Position numbers and translations under genes: made by a program. Positions 57,028 to 64,000 of a stretch of 64,000 nucleotides of DNA are shown here, in pieces. Below the pieces are notes generated by a model. It saw nothing but the letters and a program-made list of their open reading frames with translations. It was not told the origin of the DNA and searched no databases. Numbering within the stretch: position 1 is the first letter of the stretch; every line of letters starts with the position of its first letter. Source of the DNA: Theobroma cacao (Eukaryota; Streptophyta; Magnoliopsida; Malvales; Malvaceae); NCBI RefSeq assembly GCF_000208745.1, contig NC_030854.1, positions 33,729,817 to 33,793,816 on the forward strand. Direction: 5' to 3'.

Positions 57028-60000
57028 CTATTGCTTTGGCTTTTTTTGTGTCGGCTCCAAGGACGGCTCAGCCTGCCAAAGAAGACAAATAAACACACTA
57101 GGTATACCATTTTCTCAAGAATACACAAATAACACAGTTATTAAGAGAGTAAAATGAACAAAAATTCAAGACATATTTTCCAAATACAATCATTTCTATG
57201 CTTGGGTGGTAAACTAGTGAAGTGGGGCTAGCTAAAAGGTTTTAAAACCATAAACATGACAAGTAGCATTCAATGGCACTTGAGGCACGCATTAAACACC
57301 CAAAACTGGAGTTCCTAAATCTCTAAACTCTTCTTGGTGACCTTAAGTTCCATATCAAGGTACAGAAAGGCATTCTTACCATCCTTGAGAGTTGTTCACT
57401 GATATAAGTCATTGATCTCAATATAGCTTCCAGTGTGTCTTTAGTCAGCTGAAACTTCACTTCCATCTCTCCTGAAGCAGACTTGGTGTAATCTTGGAGC
57501 TGCCCATCAGTACAAGAAAACAATGATTAACAGGAACAAGAATCTAGAAACTTAAATGGATGAGAAACTTGGAAAGTTACAGCAAATCTCTCATCAGCAG
57601 AAAGGCCGTATGGATCAACTAAAGAACGTACTTTTCAATCACAGAGGATTTGCAGTTTTGGCCTTTGTTCTAACAGAAACAGTGCAAGGATAACCTTACC
57701 GCAAAGTAACTGTCAATTTAGAGGAATTCATGCACATTCAACAGGGTTTTTACCATCTCATATTAAAACAGGGAAAAAAGTCAAGAAAGTGGTAGCTCCT
57801 CAGCTAAGTGACAAAATAAGCCCAACCCATCTGATGAAGCTAATAGTAATGGGTAAATTAATATGGATCAAACAATTTAACAGAAGGAAGTGATGGTAAC
57901 CAGCAGGCAAAAACATTTCTTAACCAATATTATAACCTGTAGCATGCATTATTATGTCTAAAGTTGGAAAGACAAATTCATGAAAGAATTCACTTGATCT
58001 GGCTTCATCTGGCAGTGATAAGTGGCATTGGCTTTTATGGCTTCACTCGGTGCATCAGCTGACACATCACATTTTCCTAAAGCTGATAATTAGTAGGAGA
58101 TAGGGATTCAGGAATGAGGAACGGTGGGAACCAGGGCACTGGAAAAGCTTTTTTTCTTCTTTTTTCCTCAGGGATGTGGAATAGCTGGAAGGAGAGGCAT
58201 AGCAAAGCACTTGCTATGAACAAAGGATAGACTATCAGAGCATGTTTTTAACCTGGTAATAACAACTTCATGAACTTCTTTTCATTATATTTTTGATACT
58301 CTTAAGTTCTAAGCATTGGTAATCCTCTAACAATTCTGGTTTTCTTTTTACTCGACATTTATTGCACATAGGATATCAGACAGAATATGAGATATCACTC
58401 CCTTTTGGCAGTTTAATATTTAAAAATGTCCCTCACTATAAGTTTACCCATGATATTAGAAAAAGGGCACCATTCTGGTACTCAGGATGATGAGGAGGCC
58501 CTCAGAACTTACCAGATGGAGACAGGATGACTTTTGTCGAGAATGATATTCATACCTTAAGATGAATAATAGCCACTCTATTAGCTGGTGCTGAGTTGAG
58601 ATTCTCCATGGTCCATGTCATTGATTTAAGGCGGGGTAGAACTTCCTATAACCAAATTAAATAAGTCACTTCATGACAGTACTAAGTCATAAAACATAAC
58701 ATATAAGAAATTGCTTAACAAAATGAAACATATAAGAAATATTACGTAAAGTAACTTATTTATTCGCAGACTTTCCCTCTCAAATTAACCCTACGTATTA
58801 GCCAAATGACGACAACCATATATCCGAATAAAGATAATTAAATCTCAGTTAAGAATTAAGCCCAAGTCTTCCACTATCTAACCTGAGAGGCTCAGACTAT
58901 CAAGTAGGAGAACTGAAACCAGCTGCCATAACAAAAGAAGCAGCATTCTTACATTGCATGTGTACGCAAGTGACAGAGGTTTCAACTTTCAGAGAAAGGA
59001 GATGAATATACCTTTGAACAAAGCAAATTATACCAAAATCCTCCATTAACCTTCCAGATTTGAAGATTGAAAAACATTTGCACCCAAAATCCTCCCCCCT
59101 CCCCACCCCTCCCCTAAATTTTTATTACTAATTAGTGATGTATTTAGAATACTTGAGGATTAATGACACTGTTAGGGATAAAGTGCAGCATAAAATTTCC
59201 TCATTCCAAAGACATAGCAATCCAGGAGGTAGCTGGTGAAGTGAAATTAGTTGCTGAAAAGTAAATGTACAATGACATGAACACTAGTTAATTATTTATA
59301 TTTAATAAAGAGGAAATAAGTGAATAATAATATTTATATACCAGATTGTCTGGAGGACCATCATCCTGTTGTATTGACAAGGGAGCCACATTTGACCCAG
59401 CAGCATCAGCAATGATTGGTGTAGAAGCCCCAAAATCACTGAGATTAATGCGGGTAATGGGATCATCTTGACGAGGCCACAAGGATGTTGGAATATCAGA
59501 AGATGACAATGGTGCGAAAGATGACGGTGCGCTTGCTTTTACCTGATAGGAAAGACTGGTCCTTTGCAGTGGATGCTGGATAAGGTGAATGTCAACAACA
59601 GATGGCAACCAAACAATTATACATCAATGCAAATTCCAAGAAGAAAAAAAGAGAGAATAACTGTTACATAACTAAGCAAAATAGCTTTCATTAGTTATTA
59701 TAAACAGTTTACAAGTAGTAATTAAAAAGCATATTAGATTTATATCACAAGGCTTTGCTAGGCAATTTTACTCCCATTTTCTCCATCAAAGAAAATGCTT
59801 CCATCCTAAACTTTTCCAGACAAATTGCTACACCCTCAGACTTGAGTGGCTGTGAGTGAAAAGTAATAAGCCATTAATGAATCGACTTATATATATATCC
59901 TCTATTTACATTGAATAAAAGGGTTAGAATATTATTTGAATAACTATCATAAACATCCTCAAGGTGCAACATTGGTTGGCAACAATTTCTCAATATGACA

Positions 60001-61143
60001 GGTAACAAGTCACCAATAATTTAACTTAAATATCCTCCATTTACATTGAATGGAACTGAATGAATTCAATTTGGATAACAATGAATCCGGAACATCCTAA
60101 ATGTGCAACATGTGCTATGGTAACCCTCAACCACCAATGCACATTCATATAGCATCAAACAGAGACACAATATCATTAATTTTGTAGAACACACTAGAAA
60201 GACGTTACCACTTACCTGTTCTTTCGATATTTCTTCCTTCCACTGACTTTGATATTTCTGAAACAACAGAATTAGAGTGCTTTGCAAATCAAGTGGCAAA
60301 TCAGGTGGAAACAGCTTCAGAAGATCATCGCCATTGAAATTTTCATGCACACATTTCCTGATTAGCGAACGTAGACATGCCAATACCTATTCATCACATT
60401 TTTCTACACGTCATCATTCATATATCAATTATCACTACAAACAGAAAAAAAAAATTCATTTATCCATTGCGATTTGGGTATAAAGTATGTACTAATTTAG
60501 ACTCCCTATGGTCGTTATTTTGCTTTTTTATTTTTCCTTTCGAAATTAGAAAGTAGAAAAAGTGCATTGAGACATAAAAATATATGATATTTTGAAATAT
60601 TAAAAATTAAAAATGTGAATAATACAATGCAGGCTGTATGACATTCTAACTAAGTACTCATTGTTAACTAAATACGATTTAGCTTATGAGCAATATTTGA
60701 AAAACTAAATAGAAAACGAAAAACACAAATTAAAATCAGCTGGTTTGGTTTCTCGTGATTCCTGTTTCCTTCTCGGTAAAAAAGAAGGGAAAGGAAAGTA
60801 AAAAAAAAAAATGAAGAAGAAGAAGAGATAAACTGAACAGTCAAAATTATATCGAAACTGAATAAAACACTAAAAAGTAATAATTGCAACTGAAAGAGGG
60901 CGTGTTTGGTTGCTGAGAAAATACGGAGGAAAAGAAACGAAAGTGAAGGGAAAAAGAAAAAATTACGGGGTCGAGTTCGGGGAGGGAAGGGAGAGAGAGG
61001 AAAGACTGAATCCGAGACTTGTCGGGCGGGCGAAGACCGGATCTTCGGGTTTTCCAGAGAGTTGTTAGAATTTGGTCAAGTATTTCCTCTGAGTTTACTG
61101 CTGAAAGCTTGTGCAGTTGAAGATACAATGTGTCTTCCGCCAT
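57028..61143 (-). CDS. COMM domain-containing protein
   Basis: Six exons join in phase: 60967-61143, 60216-60386, 59342-59575, 58556-58645, 57380-57499, 57028-57072, giving 278 aa from [10 protein letters not shown]. The N-terminal half is helical ([30 protein letters not shown]). A Ser/Pro/Asp-rich linker follows (about 117-190). The C-terminal COMM-type domain (about 195-264) has [30 protein letters not shown] and [15 protein letters not shown]. The central Trp and the last helix are as in COMMD proteins, which in animals form the Commander complex for endosomal recycling. The tail is basic (QKKPKQ). An ATG 45 nt further upstream (61188) is in frame; I chose 61143 because it matches a conventional short N terminus, but the other is possible. 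The identification rests on the domain pattern alone. Confidence 0.72.
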
Positions 61144-61267
61144 TTCCTTTCCTTTCTTCGGTTTCTGGGTTTGAAGTTCAAACTTCAAGGGTTTATGTAC
61201 TTGGCCAGGTCATTCCGGGTCGGATTTCCCAAGGTTAACAAATTATCCATCCTCCGTGTACAAGTTT

Positions 61268-61273
61268 TGGGCC
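61268..61273. promoter_or_regulatory. Site II-type element (TGGGCC) upstream of the COMM gene
   Basis: TGGGCC lies about 125 bp upstream of the COMM gene start. Site II elements are common in plant housekeeping promoters. Its use here is a guess from position. Confidence 0.3.
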
Positions 61274-61597
61274 AGTCTTCAAGGATATCACTAGCAACGG
61301 TAATGGGTATTTTGTTAGAGGAATATGTTCTAATCCAATTATATAAAGTTAGGGTATTTTATAATTAGATTCAGATAAAATTTAGATACTAATTTTATTG
61401 TCAATATCAGATTCAGATACTCGATACTCAAATTTATTTTATTTTTAATTTTATGTAATTAAAAACAAACTTAGATTATTAATTAAATTAATTTATAAAA
61501 TTATGATTTTTAATTAACTTGTAATATTTTTTAATATATATACTTTATCTATTGTGTTAATTTATAAGAAATATAATAATTATTATATATATTTTTA

Positions 61598-62081
61598 GAG
61601 TTTGTTTGGTTTAAGTTTTTTTAACTTAAAAGATATTATGAAGCTCTTATGAAAAATAATAACTTTTAAAATTAAGTTAAAATTGTTTGGTAAATTTTTT
61701 TTTATAAGTTATAATTTTTGTTAAAATTATCATAGAATGTATTTTTTTAGAGGGTAATATTGTAATTATTTTTAACAAATGAGGATATTTTGAAATAAAA
61801 ATAAAAAATTTCTTGTATTTTTAAAAGAAGAAAAGAAAAAACTTCTTTTTGAAGCTTTTTTTTAAGCTTTTTTTAAATTTTGTTCTTAAAAAAAAATTAC
61901 TTTTTTTTTTAAACTTTTCAAAAGCCTGTTTGACCTGATTTTTTTTTAACTTAAAAGCTATTATGAAGCTCTTATGAAAAATAATAATTTTTAAAATTAA
62001 GTTAAATATTATATTTGACCTGGCTTTTGCTTTTAATAAGTAGACAATGTGCAAAAAAGTTAGGTCAAACATGCACTTAGT
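61598..62081. repeat. MITE-like element with an internal duplication
   Basis: The outer ends are loosely inverted: left GTTTGTTTGGTTTAAGTTTTTTT, right AAAAAAGTTAGGTCAAACATGCAC. Inside, TTAACTTAAAAG(A/C)TATTATGAAGC with its continuation is repeated at about 61620 and 61948 in direct orientation. An inner end (GCCTGTTTGACCTGA, 61924-61938) also pairs with the right end, suggesting a nested or partly duplicated element. No coding capacity. Confidence 0.5.
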
Positions 62082-62805
62082 ATACATACTTTAAATATAA
62101 ACATGTTTACTTTCTATTTTATGTTAATGTTACAAAAATTATAATTATAAATTTATTAATTATAATTATATTTTTTTGTTTATATAAACTTATAAAATAT
62201 ATAGCTAAAAAGAAATTATGAGATTATAATAGTTTTGGAACCTAGTTATATTTTTTTAATTTCATGGACAATTCCATATAGTTAATTAAACTTGTAATGT
62301 TTAAGTAATTGTTTGAATATTTATTTTTAGTTATTTAACTTGATATTTGATATATATTTTTTTATTATTTAAATTTAAAATTTATTGTTTGTGTGTTATT
62401 ATAAATTTAATTATTAGTAAATTATATAAAAATATAGATGAATATATTATTGCATATAAATACAAGTACGAATTTGATTTCGAATAATTAGATACCCATG
62501 AAGACCATTTTAATTATTTTTTTCATAACCGAGTTTTTAAACGTGTTCGAGTAATTATCGAGTAATGGTATGTATTAAGGTTTGGGTTAAAATAATAAAT
62601 TCAAAAAATAATCAAGTAATTATAGGGTTTGAGTATCCCATTTATTAATTAGGTTCAAGTTCAAATATCTCAAAATTAATAGATACCTTATCTATTGATA
62701 TCCTTAAATCTCACCCTCTTTTTTAATCTATTTCGTTGAACCGTTTTTCATTTTAAAAGCCTAGCATGAATACAGTTTTATTTGTAAGTGGACATTCAAT
62801 TATCT

Positions 62806-62840
<35 letters not shown>
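62806..62840. repeat. TA then ATGT microsatellite
   Basis: Alternating TA for about 22 bp followed by three ATGT/GTAT units. Simple intergenic repeat. Confidence 0.85.
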
Positions 62841-63645
62841 ATTAACTATTAAAACAATAATCTAATTCCACATGTTGAGTATAAAAATTTTTATCATTGG
62901 TACATAGAATTATAAGATTAGTAATATATGTGAACTTTATTCTAACTTAAAAGTTTAAATTCAAACTAGGGTTTTGAATTTGGTTAAAAATTATAAATAT
63001 ACAAAAAATATATATACTTTTATTCATATATGATGTTTATTTAAAGATATTAGTTAAATATTAAACTTTATTAGGTTTGTAAATCAATTCAAGTTGAGTA
63101 TTGAAGAACCCAAACTTGGTTAATCAAACTTTGATTTGGTTCTATTTCGAATTTAAAATATTATGTTCGGTTAAATTTGAGTGAATAACAAGTTTATTTT
63201 TATTAATGTTATAATTTTTTGTTAATTGTCACGATATATTATTACCTTTGATAACTTTTTTGTTACATTCTCTAACTTTGTACAAATCTTAGTATTATGT
63301 ACCGTACTTAGTGTGATTTGTTAATGCAAACTATTCAAGACCAGCATGCAATCTATGCGCTCGGCGCATTATATATATTTTTTATAATTTATTTTGTTAA
63401 GAATAATTTTGATTTAAAAATATTACACATGTCACTTAAAACATTATTAAAAATATCTATATATCGAGTAAAGATATATATATTTTTATTTGGTATAAAT
63501 TTTTATAAGTTGGATTGTTTGGAAATTTTTTATAAAAAATTTGGAAATTTTTTTTATTTGTTTCGCCACCAGTTATTCCTTTTTTAAAAATGCCTAACCA
63601 CCGTTCTTTTTCTTGAGTGCAAGGTCTCCTTCACTCTTAAAACTG

Positions 63646-64000
63646 TATAAATTCCTTAAAATCCATCTTGTCTGTATCACCCCCCTTTCTCTCCCCAAAA
63701 AATAGAACATATTTTTTTTCTCTCCTTCCCTAATAATCCATTAAACCAGGTCATTCTAATTCAATAATTCTCATTAAATTTTAGTTTCGTTGTTATTTTT
63801 TATACATTCATGTTACTTTCTTCTACAATAAGTGATCTGAAATATAAATAAGCTTTACTCAATTGAATTTGGAATTGATATTTATTTTGAATTTAATGTG
63901 TTATTTTTTATCTTGGTGTTTTTAATTCTTTTAAAAGTTATAAGATTAAATTTTAATGGACGGTGATTTTAAAGGGATTAGAGAAATTTTAGCTTCACAT
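63646..64000 (+). promoter_or_regulatory. Possible promoter and leader of a downstream plus-strand gene
   Basis: A TATAAA box at 63646-63651 is followed by a pyrimidine-rich stretch (63665-63735) like a plant 5' leader. CCAG|gtcatt near 63749 could be the donor of a leader intron. Nothing coding is reached before the window ends, so this is a weak call. Confidence 0.3.

Larger units (their letters stand above)
61274..63600. other. A+T-rich intergenic DNA with a MITE-like element and a TA/ATGT microsatellite
   Basis: Very A+T-rich throughout. It contains the element at 61598-62081 and a simple repeat at 62806-62840 (TA run followed by ATGT units). The open frame at 63318-63587 is low-complexity A+T sequence and not convincing. 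No gene was seen. Confidence 0.45.

Noticed and set aside
63318..63587. 89-codon open frame near the right edge
   Set aside because: Phe/Ile/Lys-rich translation of A+T-rich DNA, as expected by chance.

Overview
The window is nuclear DNA from a flowering plant, most likely a eudicot. It is A+T-rich, and its genes carry many short exons with GT-AG introns (two are GC-AG). The protein families and exon patterns match Arabidopsis genes closely. I cannot name the species from the sequence. No prokaryotic, organellar or viral gene blocks were seen. Gene models below were built by hand, joining exons by reading phase and splice sites.

Layout, left to right. (1) 1-5128, minus: a first exon encoding a complete mitochondrial ribosomal protein uS2 (RPS2) is followed, in phase, by 16 or 17 exons encoding a divergent UDP-glucose pyrophosphorylase (UGPase)-like domain. 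The join reads open for about 593 codons and the gene runs off the left edge. (2) 6094-6681, plus: an intact, intronless, diverged TATA-binding-protein (TBP) gene, probably an old retrocopy. (3) 7290-12273, minus: an MLO-family seven-transmembrane protein of the AtMLO1 type, 13 exons, 510 aa. (4) 16898-39281, minus: BTAF1/MOT1, the Snf2-family ATPase that removes TBP from DNA, 28 exons, 2085 aa, every junction in phase. (5) 42520-46335, plus: a 342-aa Sec14-like CRAL-TRIO lipid-transfer protein with two introns and short upstream ORFs in its leader. (6) 50097-55106, plus: a 1421-aa acidic protein with two N-terminal membrane segments (At5g17910-like, function unknown). (7) 57028-61143, minus: a 278-aa COMM-domain protein. 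(8) The right edge may hold the promoter and leader of another plus-strand gene.

Intergenic DNA (12.3-16.9, 39.6-41.3, 46.5-49.4, 55.2-57.0 and 61.3-63.6 kb) is A+T-rich. It holds at least three copies of one fold-back MITE-like repeat, a second MITE-like element, TA microsatellites and a possible LTR relic, but no convincing further genes.

The genes do not form a pathway. The one functional link is TBP-like (2) and BTAF1 (4), since BTAF1 acts on TBP. The most unusual object is the uS2m-UGPase-like chimera, whose UGPase part lacks several residues expected for catalysis.
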